A stretch of 22,728 nucleotides of DNA from SIG291 sp045543455 (GCA_045543455.1 JAZQMK010000012.1:1-22728); one strand, 5' to 3'. Shown: positions 1 to 7,784, counted from the stretch's first letter. Made by a program: numbers and translations. The notes: generated by a model from the sequence alone, not told the origin.

Positions 1-1638
1 ACCGCTTGGCCTCCGACTTCTATATAATTCTATTATTGTATCGTCGTTGTAATATTTTGCGTTTACTACATCACCTTCATTGAGAAGAATGAGACTTTCA
101 TTGTTTTTAAAGGCCTGCTTATAGGTCTTTTGATTGTCGCCTTTAATGTAAACTATTGTATTTCCGTCAATACTTATATAATCTATTTTGGTTATTGTAA
201 AGTTGTCTGTCTTAAGAAGCTGAGTATCGTTTATATTAATATTTCCGGATGTACCTGCATTTACAACAGCTTTTTTGTATTGGACTATACAATCTTCTAA
301 GGTTTCAGAAACTGCAACTATGGTGTAATTTTTAACATTTACAAGTGCATACATTTTAACTAAAAGGTTAGAGTCCTTTAAAACCATTACATAGGTAGGT
401 ATTCCGTCAATGTTTACTAGGCTTGGAAAGCTTGCAGTATATCCGAAGTTTTGAACTGCGCCAGCAGCAGCATCCATTGCTGAATATTCTTCTGCACCGG
501 ACATTGTATAGTAGTTAAAATCTCCGGTTCTGGAATTGACTAAAAGGAAGCCGAGGTTTGATTCATCGGAGGCAACTGAAGTGATGCCTGTGTAAATGTA
601 AATATCGCTTCCTACACATAAATATCCAAAGTCGTCTGTAGTCATTGTTATACCTTTTTTGCTAAAGTTGAAGAAACCGTTAATATATTTGCCGTATTCA
701 TCATAAAGCGTTTCGACTGTACGACCACTAAATACTAAATCAATATACTCAGGAAGTTCGTTTAACTTATAGTAAGTGCACTGACCGGTTGTTGCATTAC
801 AAAGAATTGCGCCTTCCGGAATTTCACAGCCTAAAGGAGTGTTGAATTTAAGTGTTGGAAGAACCCAGTAAGGATTCTTTTCATTATCCACCTGGAAGGT
901 GTAGCTGTTAAATACTTTCGTAGGATATTGTAGTCTTACATGTCGTATTAAATCCTTGTCTAAATATGCAGAAGGAGCATAATGTATACCACCTTCAACC
1001 TCTACAAATTCTGCCTGAGAGGTAGTCGGATTTACTAAAACATAACCTGGAATACCATCATCAGCGTTTGAGCACCATTTGAAAAAACTACCGTATTTTA
1101 ATGGAGCTATTTTCATAATTTCTCCGTTTAATTCTATTGTTGAGTAAGAATCCATTTCAAATTGAGATACAACATCTGCCAAAGTTCCTAAAACTCTGTC
1201 ACCTAATTTGGCGGCACTTGGAGTGTCCATAAGGGATATTTTGCTAATGTCTTTTGTTGTAGGTATGTCTGTTATAAATTCTTCTTCAGATTTTACATTT
1301 ATACTTATTCTGTTTTTATATGCCTTAGCCTGAAAAAGCGGTGTTGATACGGCGCCTGCAATAATATATATAACAAAAAGTACAGCAACGATTATTGTTG
1401 CATATTTTATTGGGTTACGTTCAAAGGCTACATTGTAAGTTTTGTTGTAATGATAATATACCAGATATGCTACAAAAATACTTGCAGCTAAGGTTCCGAT
1501 TAGCATAATACAAAATTCTATTGAATGTAAATTGATAGCCGGACAAACTAATAAAAATAATACTATCCACAATAGGATAAAAGTAATAAGTGGAATAAAA
1601 ATCATTTTAGTTGCGGCTTTAGTTCGTAATGATTTCAT
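1..1638 (-). CDS. Membrane-anchored extracytoplasmic protein, unknown function (3' end outside window)
   Basis: The frame is open from an ATG at 1638 to the window edge: 546 codons, no stop reached, so the C-terminus is missing. The start was chosen because GAGG sits six bases upstream; an ATG at 1650 is in frame but poorly placed. Three hydrophobic segments (about residues 12-33, 43-62 and 79-98) are followed by a large, probably extracytoplasmic part. That part seems to hold two related modules, each with an LVN-x-x-T line followed by an aromatic-rich strand (about residues 195-290 and 355-440), then a beta-rich tail (about 470-546). There is no twin-arginine motif. From memory, similar proteins are common in Clostridia and are sometimes labelled CvpA family or Tat-signal protein, but I know of no proven function. 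It lies 51 bases downstream of the SDR gene and is probably cotranscribed with it. Confidence 0.8.
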   Translation of the reverse strand, partial: MKSLRTKAATKMIFIPLITFILLWIVLFLLVCPAINLHSIEFCIMLIGTLAASIFVAYLVYYHYNKTYNVAFERNPIKYATIIVAVLFVIYIIAGAVSTPLFQAKAYKNRISINVKSEEEFITDIPTTKDISKISLMDTPSAAKLGDRVLGTLADVVSQFEMDSYSTIELNGEIMKIAPLKYGSFFKWCSNADDGIPGYVLVNPTTSQAEFVEVEGGIHYAPSAYLDKDLIRHVRLQYPTKVFNSYTFQVDNEKNPYWVLPTLKFNTPLGCEIPEGAILCNATTGQCTYYKLNELPEYIDLVFSGRTVETLYDEYGKYINGFFNFSKKGITMTTDDFGYLCVGSDIYIYTGITSVASDESNLGFLLVNSRTGDFNYYTMSGAEEYSAMDAAAGAVQNFGYTASFPSLVNIDGIPTYVMVLKDSNLLVKMYALVNVKNYTIVAVSETLEDCIVQYKKAVVNAGTSGNININDTQLLKTDNFTITKIDYISIDGNTIVYIKGDNQKTYKQAFKNNESLILLNEGDVVNAKYYNDDTIIELYRSRRPSG

Positions 1639-1654
1639 AATAAACCTCATTTCT

Positions 1655-1680
1655 AAGCAATCTATGATGATGTATTGCTT
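1655..1680 (-). repeat. Intergenic inverted repeat between the SDR gene and the membrane protein gene
   Basis: AAGCAAT (1655-1661) and ATTGCTT (1674-1680) are perfect 7-base complements with a 12-base loop. The pair sits between the SDR stop and the ribosome site of the next gene. It has no T-tract on the minus strand, so it is not a convincing terminator. It could be an mRNA processing or attenuation hairpin, or chance in AT-rich DNA. Confidence 0.3.
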
Positions 1681-1689
1681 TTATGTTAT

Positions 1690-2427
1690 TTAAATCCATC
1701 CACCGTCAAGACCAATAACCTGACCTGTAAGATATGGATGCTTTGTTGCTAAGTCAAATGCCAGTTCGGCAACTTCGTTAGCTGTGCCAAGGCGCAGGCT
1801 TGGTATTTCATTGGCGAGTTCTAAAAGTTCTTCTTTAGTAAAGCATTTGTTCATGTCTGTATCAATGGCACCGCAGGCTATGGCATTAACCTGAATGTTG
1901 CTTGGGGCTAGTTCCTTTGCTAAAGCCCTGGTAAATGAATTGACTGCGCCTTTTGTAGCAGAATAAGCTACTTCGCAGGAAGCACCACATATTCCCCAGA
2001 CAGAAGAAATGTTGATTATTTTACCTGCTTTTTTAGAAATGAATTCAGGAACTGTCATATGGCAACAGTTGTAAATGGAAGTGAGATTAGTGTTAATAAT
2101 CTTATTCCATTGCGCCGGCGTAGTGTCCTGGAAAAGACCGACATGTGCTATCCCTGCGTTATTTACTAAAACATCTGCGCTACCAAATATTTCAAATGTT
2201 TCATTTATAAATGTTTGAGCATTGTCATAAGAAGAAATATCTCCAACAAAGGTATGACATTTTATGGAAAATTTTGATTCCACATATTCTTTAAGTTCAA
2301 GAAGCATATCCTTATTATGTATGCAGTTAAGGGATAGATTATAGCCTTCTTTTGCAAACTTAATAGCAATGGCACGTCCGATTCCTCTAGAAGCACCCGT
2401 AATGATTATAGTATTCGTAAAAAACAC
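1690..2427 (-). CDS. Short-chain dehydrogenase/reductase, FabG-like 3-oxoacyl-ACP reductase family
   Basis: A classical SDR of about 242-245 residues, the usual family size. Counting from the likely ACG start, it shows the Rossmann motif TGASRGIG (7-14), NNAG (86-89), the active-site Asn (111), Ser (139) and the YxxxK pair Tyr152/Lys156. The C-terminus LTGQVIGLDGGW is typical of FabG-like enzymes. These reduce 3-oxoacyl-ACP or related carbonyl compounds with NAD(P)H in the cytoplasm; the substrate cannot be read from the sequence, and no fatty-acid genes are nearby. The coordinates run to a GTG at 2427, the only standard start, but this GTG overlaps the AGGAGG ribosome site. ACG at 2418-2416 lies eight bases from AGGAGG, exactly where FabG-like proteins normally begin, and is the better-placed start. 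The gene is probably the first of two in a minus-strand unit. Confidence 0.9.
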   Translation of the reverse strand: MFFTNTIIITGASRGIGRAIAIKFAKEGYNLSLNCIHNKDMLLELKEYVESKFSIKCHTFVGDISSYDNAQTFINETFEIFGSADVLVNNAGIAHVGLFQDTTPAQWNKIINTNLTSIYNCCHMTVPEFISKKAGKIINISSVWGICGASCEVAYSATKGAVNSFTRALAKELAPSNIQVNAIACGAIDTDMNKCFTKEELLELANEIPSLRLGTANEVAELAFDLATKHPYLTGQVIGLDGGWI

Positions 2428-2445
2428 CTCCTATATACTGAAAAT

Positions 2446-2475
2446 ATTATATCACAAATGAATTATGGCTATAAA
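2446..2475 (-). promoter_or_regulatory. Promoter of the SDR gene
   Basis: On the minus strand TATAAT (2446-2451) is preceded by TG one base upstream (2452-2454), an extended -10. A weak TTTATA lies 18 bases further upstream. It is about 20 bases upstream of the gene's ribosome site. Confidence 0.55.
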
Positions 2476-2821
2476 TAGTACTTTTTGACTATTACGAGAG
2501 GTGTAGGAAAGTGGTTTTTGTGCAATATTACCAAAAAAGTGAATAGAAAAAAATAGATGTGTTCATTACACAAAGATGGTAAACATAATATTGACTTAGT
2601 TATCCACAATGAAAAAAGCACAATTTCAATAAAAAGTAAGTTCTCCACCGACTTATCCACATTGTCCACAGGAAAAAGTGACTTTTTCAGACGGACAAAA
2701 TTTGTAAAGAGGGAAAATATGTTTTGTGAAACTCGTGGAAAATGATAAATAACCACTAAAAAATAGTTTTTCCTCTTGACAAGATTTTACGAAAAAATTC
2801 AAAATTATAGACAAAAAAAGC
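2476..2821. other. Long non-coding stretch holding a DnaA-box cluster
   Basis: This is the central part of the 538-base gap between the divergent SDR and hpf genes. Two exact DnaA boxes (TTATCCACA) lie at 2600-2608 and 2653-2661. TTGTCCACA (one mismatch) follows directly at 2662-2670, and TTCTCCACC (two mismatches) lies at 2641-2649. A minus-strand TTTTCCACG lies at 2734-2742. An AT-rich segment follows to about 2880. Short frames here (for example 2557-2745 plus and 2469-2756 minus) lack ribosome sites and protein-like composition, and I do not call them genes. The site could be a DnaA-titrating or regulatory locus or, less likely, part of a replication origin. No dnaA, dnaN or rpmH gene is nearby. 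Confidence 0.6.
2672..2688. repeat. 17-base perfect palindrome next to the DnaA boxes
   Basis: GAAAAAGT (2672-2679) and ACTTTTTC (2681-2688) are exact reverse complements around a single G. The palindrome begins two bases after the last DnaA-like box. It resembles an operator for a dimeric regulator; the spacing is too tight for an RNA hairpin of full stem length. The binding protein is unknown. Confidence 0.5.
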
Positions 2822-2849
2822 TTGCCAAAAACAGAAATTGTGTTATAAT
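2822..2849 (+). promoter_or_regulatory. Promoter of hpf
   Basis: TTGCCA (2822-2827), a 16-base spacer, then TATAAT (2844-2849) with TG one base upstream (extended -10). Transcription would start near 2856 and give a leader of about 110 bases before hpf. Confidence 0.7.
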
Positions 2850-2918
2850 AATCTTATAAAATTAAAAGTTAAACTTCAATTCCGACATACAGGTATTTAA
2901 GTTTGATTTTAACACATA

Positions 2919-2936
2919 AGGAAGGAAAATCTTCCT
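2919..2936 (+). other. Small hairpin in the hpf leader
   Basis: AGGAAG (2919-2924) pairs with CTTCCT (2931-2936) around a six-base loop. It lies about 15 bases upstream of the hpf ribosome site AGGAG (2953-2957). The left arm is itself SD-like. It may influence translation, but this is inference from position only. Confidence 0.35.
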
Positions 2937-2965
2937 ATAAAAATGTGGAGATAGGAGTGGACATT

Positions 2966-3493
2966 ATGCGTTTTATTATTACTGGAAGAAATATTGATGT
3001 TACAGAGGGGTTGAAGTCAGCAATCCATGATAAACTTGGTAAGCTTGACAGATTCTTCAATGAAGATACTGAAGTACATGTAACTTTAAGCGTTGAAAAG
3101 GAACGTCAAAAGATAGAAGTTACAATTCCTGTTAAGGGTAATATAATTAGATCTGAGCAGGTAAGCAGTGATATGTATGTGTCAATAGATTTAGTGGAAG
3201 AAGTTATTGAACGCCAGCTTAAGAAGTATAAGACAAAGATAATTGAATCAAAGCAGAATGCAGGTTCATTTACTCCGGAATATACTGAAGATGCAGTTAA
3301 TGATGATACAGAGATTGAGATTATCAGAACTAAGAAGTTTGGTATTAAGCCAATGGATCCTGAAGAAGCTTGTGTACAGATGGAATTATTAGGACATAAT
3401 TTCTATGTATTCTTTAATTCAGAGACTGAACAGGTTAATGTAGTGTACAAGAGAAAAGGTAACACATACGGCCTTATTGAACCAGAATTTTAA
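2966..3493 (+). CDS. hpf: Ribosome hibernation promoting factor, long form
   Basis: A protein of 175 residues starting at ATG 2966, chosen because AGGAG lies eight bases upstream and the family N-terminus MRFIITGRN begins there; an upstream in-frame TTG at 2903 lacks support. Residues 1 to about 100 form the ribosome-binding HPF/YfiA domain. An acidic linker follows, and residues from about 117 to the end form the C-terminal dimerisation domain typical of long HPF (the FGIKPMDPEEA segment and a closing YGLIEPEF). Long HPF pairs 70S ribosomes into inactive 100S dimers when growth slows. It is probably a single-gene unit, with its own promoter at 2822-2849 and a terminator at 3513-3543. A following secA is a common Firmicute arrangement. 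Confidence 0.95.
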   Translation: MRFIITGRNIDVTEGLKSAIHDKLGKLDRFFNEDTEVHVTLSVEKERQKIEVTIPVKGNIIRSEQVSSDMYVSIDLVEEVIERQLKKYKTKIIESKQNAGSFTPEYTEDAVNDDTEIEIIRTKKFGIKPMDPEEACVQMELLGHNFYVFFNSETEQVNVVYKRKGNTYGLIEPEF

Positions 3494-3512
3494 TCAGATA
3501 TAGATATGCTTG

Positions 3513-3543
3513 AAAGGTAGTCATTCGTGGCTACCTTTTTAAT
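3513..3543 (+). terminator. Rho-independent terminator after hpf
   Basis: AAAGGTAG (3513-3520) pairs with CTACCTTT (3531-3538) around a ten-base loop, ending in a T-rich tail. It separates hpf from secA. Confidence 0.8.
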
Positions 3544-3547
3544 TTAC

Positions 3548-3576
3548 TAGACAATAATATTATTTGATGTTATAAT
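3548..3576 (+). promoter_or_regulatory. Promoter of the secA-prfB-cheW unit
   Basis: TAGACA (3548-3553, one mismatch to TTGACA), a 17-base spacer and TATAAT (3571-3576) with an upstream TG (extended -10). It is placed 42 bases before secA. Confidence 0.75.
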
Positions 3577-3618
3577 ACATTGTGATTAATACTATTCAAA
3601 AAAGGTTAGGTAAGGATA

Positions 3619-6183
3619 ATGGGAATCGTACAGAAAATTTTTGGTACACATAGTGAAAGAAGCTTAAAGCAAATTTACCCTTTAGTAGATAAAATAGAAG
3701 CATTAAGACCAGCTATGCAAGAACTTAGTGATGAAGCATTAAAGGCGAAGACTACGGAATTTAAGGAAAGACTTGCTAATGGCGAGACATTGGATGATAT
3801 TCTTGTAGAAGCATTTGCAGTAGTAAGAGAAGCCGGTAAGAGAGCTTTAGAGATGGAACACTACAGAGTACAGCTTATTGGTGGTATTATTTTACATCAG
3901 GGTAGAATTGCCGAGATGAGAACAGGTGAAGGTAAGACTTTAGTTTCAACACTTCCAGCATATTTAAATGCACTTACAGGTGAAGGTGTACTTATTGTAA
4001 CTGTTAATGATTATCTTGCTAAGCGTGATGCTGAGTGGATGGGACAGGTACATGAATTTTTAGGGTTAAAGGTTGGTGTGGTACTTAACCATATGACACC
4101 TGAAGAACGTAGAGAAGCATATAAATGCGATATCACTTATGTTACTAACAATGAACTTGGTTTCGATTATTTAAGAGATAATATGGCTGTATATAAAGAA
4201 CAGCTTGTATTAAGAAAGTTAAAATATGCTATCATCGATGAAGTCGACTCTGTTTTAATCGATGAAGCAAGAACTCCTCTTATTATTTCTGGACAAAGTG
4301 GTAAGTCAACTAAGCTTTATGAAGCCTGCGATTTATTAGCAAGACAGTTAGTTAAGGGTGAATCAAGTGGTGAACTTACAAAATTAGCTGCGATTATGGG
4401 TGAGGAAGTTACTGAAACAGGTGACTATGTAGTTGATGAAAAAGAAAAGAGAGTTACACTTACAGATGATGGTATTGCAAAGGTTGAAAAATTCTTCCAT
4501 ATTGATAACCTTGCGGATGCAGAAAATTTAGAAATTCAGCATAATATTATATTAGCTTTAAGAGCTCATAGCCTTATGTTTAGAGATCAGGATTACGTTG
4601 TAAAAGATGATGCGGTTCTTATTGTAGATGAATTTACAGGACGTATTATGCCGGGTAGAAGATATTCGGATGGTTTACATCAGGCTATTGAAGCAAAGGA
4701 AAAGGTTAAGGTTAACAGAGAGAGCAAGACTCTTGCTACTATTACATTCCAGAATTTCTTTAATAAATTTGAAAAGAAGGCTGGTATGACTGGTACAGCT
4801 CTTACAGAAGAAAAGGAATTTAGAGAAATCTATGGTATGGACGTAGTAGAAATTCCTACTAATAAGCCTGTTGCCAGAGTAGACCATGATGATGTTGTAT
4901 ATAAGACACGTAAAGATAAATTAAATGCGGTTGTTAGAGATGTTGAAAAATCAATGGAAAAGGGACAACCGGTACTTGTTGGTACAATTACTATTGAAGC
5001 ATCAGAAGAGATAAGTGCAATGCTTCGTAAGAAAGGTATTCCACATAAAGTGCTTAATGCTAAATTCCACGAGATGGAAGCTGAGATTGTTGCAGAAGCA
5101 GGTCGTCACGGTGCTGGAACTATTGCAACTAATATGGCTGGTCGTGGTACTGATATTAAGCTTGATGATGAAGCAAGAGAGGCTGGAGGTCTTAAGATAA
5201 TCGGTACAGAAAGACATGAATCAAGACGTATTGATAATCAGTTAAGAGGTCGTTCAGGACGTCAGGGTGATCCTGGTGAATCACGTTTCTACATTTCACT
5301 TGAAGATGATTTAATGAGACTTTTCGGTTCTGAAAGACTTATAGGTATATTTGGCGCAATGGGCGTTTCTGGAGATCAGCAGATTGAACATAAGCTTCTT
5401 TCAAGTACTATTGAAAAGGCACAAAAGAAGATTGAAAATAACAACTATGGAATACGTAGAAGCCTTCTTGAATACGATCAGGTAATGAATGAACAAAGAG
5501 AAATCATTTATGCTGAAAGATTTAAGGTATTAGACGGCGAAAGCATGAGAAATTCAATCAGCTTTATGGTTACTCAATATGTTGAAAATGCTGTTGAAAT
5601 GTGTATTGGAGAAGAAAATAATCCGGACAACTGGGATTACAATGAGCTTAGAGAGGTTCTTTTAGAGGTATTACCTTTAGATAAAAATTATACAATACCT
5701 CACATCAATAAAAAGGGTGAGCTTATTCAGGAATTGAAGAAGCTTGCTATAGGTATGTATGAAGAAAAAGAAGCTGAATTTAATGATGTTGAGCAGTTTA
5801 GAGAGATAGAAAGAGTTATCCTTCTTAAAGTAATTGATAAAAAATGGATGAATCATATTGATGATATGGATCAGTTAAGACAGGGTATAGGTCTTCAGGC
5901 TCTTGGTCAAAGAGATCCGGTAGTTGAATACAGAGCTAATGGTTATGATATGTTTAATGCAATGTCTGCAGCTATTCAACAGGATACTGTTAAATTAATT
6001 CTTAATGTTAAGCTTGAGCAGAGTGTTGAAAGAGAACAGGTTGCTAAGGTCACAGGTACTAATAAGGATGATACTTCAGTTAGAGCTCCAAAGAAGAGAG
6101 AAACAAAGAAAGTATATCCAAATGATCCATGTCCATGCGGCAGTGGTAAGAAATATAAACAATGCTGTGGCAGAATGAATTAA
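3619..6183 (+). CDS. secA: Preprotein translocase ATPase SecA
   Basis: A protein of 854 residues, the normal SecA size. SecA is the cytoplasmic motor that pushes unfolded secretory proteins through the SecYEG channel using ATP. Visible motifs are Walker A MRTGEGKT (100-107), Walker B DEVD (207-210) followed by DEARTPLIISG, the preprotein cross-linking region, the motor motif TNMAGRGTDI (about 504-513), and the helical wing/scaffold with WMNHIDDMDQLRQGI. The protein ends in a SEC-C zinc motif with Cys838, Cys840, Cys849 and Cys850 after a basic, low-complexity linker, as in SecA proteins that bind SecB or ribosomes through this tail. ATG 3619 is preceded by AGGTAAGG (3608-3615). It is the first gene of a unit with prfB, 15 bases downstream. 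Nothing unusual is seen. Confidence 0.98.
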   Translation: MGIVQKIFGTHSERSLKQIYPLVDKIEALRPAMQELSDEALKAKTTEFKERLANGETLDDILVEAFAVVREAGKRALEMEHYRVQLIGGIILHQGRIAEMRTGEGKTLVSTLPAYLNALTGEGVLIVTVNDYLAKRDAEWMGQVHEFLGLKVGVVLNHMTPEERREAYKCDITYVTNNELGFDYLRDNMAVYKEQLVLRKLKYAIIDEVDSVLIDEARTPLIISGQSGKSTKLYEACDLLARQLVKGESSGELTKLAAIMGEEVTETGDYVVDEKEKRVTLTDDGIAKVEKFFHIDNLADAENLEIQHNIILALRAHSLMFRDQDYVVKDDAVLIVDEFTGRIMPGRRYSDGLHQAIEAKEKVKVNRESKTLATITFQNFFNKFEKKAGMTGTALTEEKEFREIYGMDVVEIPTNKPVARVDHDDVVYKTRKDKLNAVVRDVEKSMEKGQPVLVGTITIEASEEISAMLRKKGIPHKVLNAKFHEMEAEIVAEAGRHGAGTIATNMAGRGTDIKLDDEAREAGGLKIIGTERHESRRIDNQLRGRSGRQGDPGESRFYISLEDDLMRLFGSERLIGIFGAMGVSGDQQIEHKLLSSTIEKAQKKIENNNYGIRRSLLEYDQVMNEQREIIYAERFKVLDGESMRNSISFMVTQYVENAVEMCIGEENNPDNWDYNELREVLLEVLPLDKNYTIPHINKKGELIQELKKLAIGMYEEKEAEFNDVEQFREIERVILLKVIDKKWMNHIDDMDQLRQGIGLQALGQRDPVVEYRANGYDMFNAMSAAIQQDTVKLILNVKLEQSVEREQVAKVTGTNKDDTSVRAPKKRETKKVYPNDPCPCGSGKKYKQCCGRMN

Positions 6184-6198
6184 TAAAGAGGTGATTTT

Positions 6199-7315
6199 TT
6201 GGTAGAGATAGATCAGTTTAGATTTAGATTATCAGCTTTCGAAGGACCAATGAATGAATTGAGGGATTCACTTTGACTTACCTTCTAAGGATAAGCGAAT
6301 TGAAGAAATAGAAGCTGATATGGAAAATCAGAGCTTTTGGGATAATACAGAAAAATCTCAGATGGCTATGAAAGAATTGAAGGAATTAAAAAGTTCAAGA
6401 GAAGATTTTGAAGCTATAAAAGGTCTTATGGACGATGCTTATACTTTGATGGAGATGGCATTAGAAGAAAACGATGAGTCGTTGATTGAAGAGATTGGCA
6501 CTGTTATTGATGAATTTGAAGATAAATTTGAGACCTTAAAATTACAGACTCTTTTGTCTGGAGAATACGACAAAGATAATGCTATATTAACACTGCATGC
6601 AGGTGCAGGTGGAACAGAGTCTTGTGATTGGGCCTCAATGCTTCTTAGAATGTATACAAGATGGGCAGAAAAGAAAGGCTTTACTACAGAAATAATTGAT
6701 TATCTTGATGGTGACGAAGCCGGAGTGAAATCCGTTACTGTAGAGATAAAGGGAACTAATGCCTATGGTTATTTAAAGGCAGAAAAGGGTGTACATCGTT
6801 TGGTTAGAATTTCACCTTTTAATGCTGCCGGAAAGAGACAGACATCATTCGTTTCCTGTGAAGTTATGCCTGATATTGAGGAAGATATTGACATTGACAT
6901 TAATGAAGACGATTTAAGGATTGACACCTACCGTTCAAGCGGTGCAGGAGGACAGCATATTAATAAGACTTCATCGGCTATTAGAATCACACATTTACCT
7001 ACTAATATAGTAGTTCAATGTCAGAATGAGCGTTCTCAGCATCAGAATAAAGACAAGGCTATGCAGATGTTAAAAGCTAAGCTCTTACTCTTAAAGCAGC
7101 AGGAAAATGCAGAAAAAATTTCTGATATTCGAGGCGATGTAAAGGATAATGGCTGGGGAAGCCAGATTAGAAGCTATGTACTTCAGCCTTATACAATGGT
7201 TAAAGATCATAGAACTAACGAAGAGGTTGGAACAGCAGATAAAGTTTTAGATGGAGATATTGATCGCTTTATAAGTGCATATTTAAAATGGATTAATAGT
7301 TCATCGGCAGAATAG
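6199..7315 (+). CDS. prfB: Peptide chain release factor 2, with programmed +1 frameshift
   Basis: RF2 recognises UAA and UGA stop codons and triggers peptide release. The reading frame is split. It starts at TTG 6199 after GAGGTG, runs 25 codons to CTT (6271-6273) and meets TGA at 6274-6276. Shifting by one base to GAC (6275-6277) continues the frame to the stop at 7315, giving 371 residues. The shift site TTGAGGGATTCACTTTGAC carries the usual SD-like AGGGA upstream of CTT-TGA. With this reconstruction the UGA-recognition tripeptide SPF falls at 205-207 and the catalytic GGQ at 250-252, the same numbers as in E. coli RF2, which supports both start and shift. Low RF2 favours the shift, so the gene controls itself. 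A frame beginning at ATG 6320 would lack 40 residues and is not the full product. It lies 15 bases after secA. Confidence 0.97.
6259..6277 (+). promoter_or_regulatory. RF2 programmed frameshift site
   Basis: An SD-like AGGGA (6262-6266) lies upstream of CTT TGA C (6271-6277). Ribosomes paused at the UGA slip from CTT to TTT and resume in the +1 frame. This is the conserved RF2 autoregulatory device; here AGGGA replaces the more common AGGGGG. Confidence 0.93.
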
Positions 7316-7325
7316 GAGGTATGCT

Positions 7326-7784
7326 ATGGAATGTAAGCAATTGGTAGTATTTAAATTAGAAAATGAGAGATATGGTATCAATATTGAACAAGTTAGCGCA
7401 ATCGAGAAGGATCAAAATGTTTCAAGAATACCTAATTCTATGGAATGTATAAAGGGCATTATCAATTTGCGAGGTTCTATAATACCTGTTTTTGACTTGA
7501 AAAAGAAATTTAATCTGACTAATGTTACTAATAGTCCATATCCTCAGTTGATTATCGTTAAAGTATATAATATGGAAATCGCATTAGAAGTAGATAATGT
7601 TGAACAGATTTTTGATGTTAAAGATGGCGCAATGATGGATATACCTAAGATTTGCCTTAACGAAGAAACTAAGTGCTTTCCAGGGGTACTAAAGGATAGT
7701 CAGAGCCTTATTGTTCACATTAATGCAGATAAATTGTTTACAGAGCAGGAAATTGAAATGCTTAACGAAGTTACTAATATGTAA
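7326..7784 (+). CDS. CheW-like adaptor domain protein
   Basis: A soluble protein of 152 residues made essentially of one CheW domain: QLVVFKLENERYGINIEQV at the N-terminus, then IPN...IKGIINLRGSIIPVFDLKKKF (about 36-60), the most typical CheW signature, and a second beta-barrel half with IALEVDNVEQI. CheW couples chemoreceptors to the kinase CheA at the membrane. No cheA, receptor or flagellar gene is in the window. The gene follows prfB by 10 bases, and its ribosome site GGAGG overlaps the prfB stop. A strong terminator follows. It may serve chemotaxis genes elsewhere or another signalling role. The family call is firm; the specific partner is unknown. Confidence 0.88.
   Translation: MECKQLVVFKLENERYGINIEQVSAIEKDQNVSRIPNSMECIKGIINLRGSIIPVFDLKKKFNLTNVTNSPYPQLIIVKVYNMEIALEVDNVEQIFDVKDGAMMDIPKICLNEETKCFPGVLKDSQSLIVHINADKLFTEQEIEMLNEVTNM

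Noticed and set aside
2469..2756. Overlapping short reading frames in both directions in the SDR-hpf gap
   Set aside because: No ribosome sites, low-complexity products rich in Lys/Phe, and they overlie the DnaA boxes; best read as non-coding DNA.
2775..2817. TTGACA near 2777 as a second hpf promoter
   Set aside because: No acceptable -10 at 16-18 bases; the TTGCCA/TATAAT pair downstream is better.
2600..2880. Chromosomal replication origin
   Set aside because: No dnaA, dnaN, rpmH or gyr genes nearby, no DnaA-trio pattern seen, and no clear skew change in the bases I counted. Kept only as a DnaA-box cluster.
2903..2965. N-terminal extension of Hpf from TTG 2903
   Set aside because: Not part of the family N-terminus; ATG 2966 has a well-placed AGGAG.
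6320..7315. RF2 beginning at ATG 6320
   Set aside because: The TTG-started leader frame and the CTT TGA C slip site give a full-length protein with SPF and GGQ at the expected positions.
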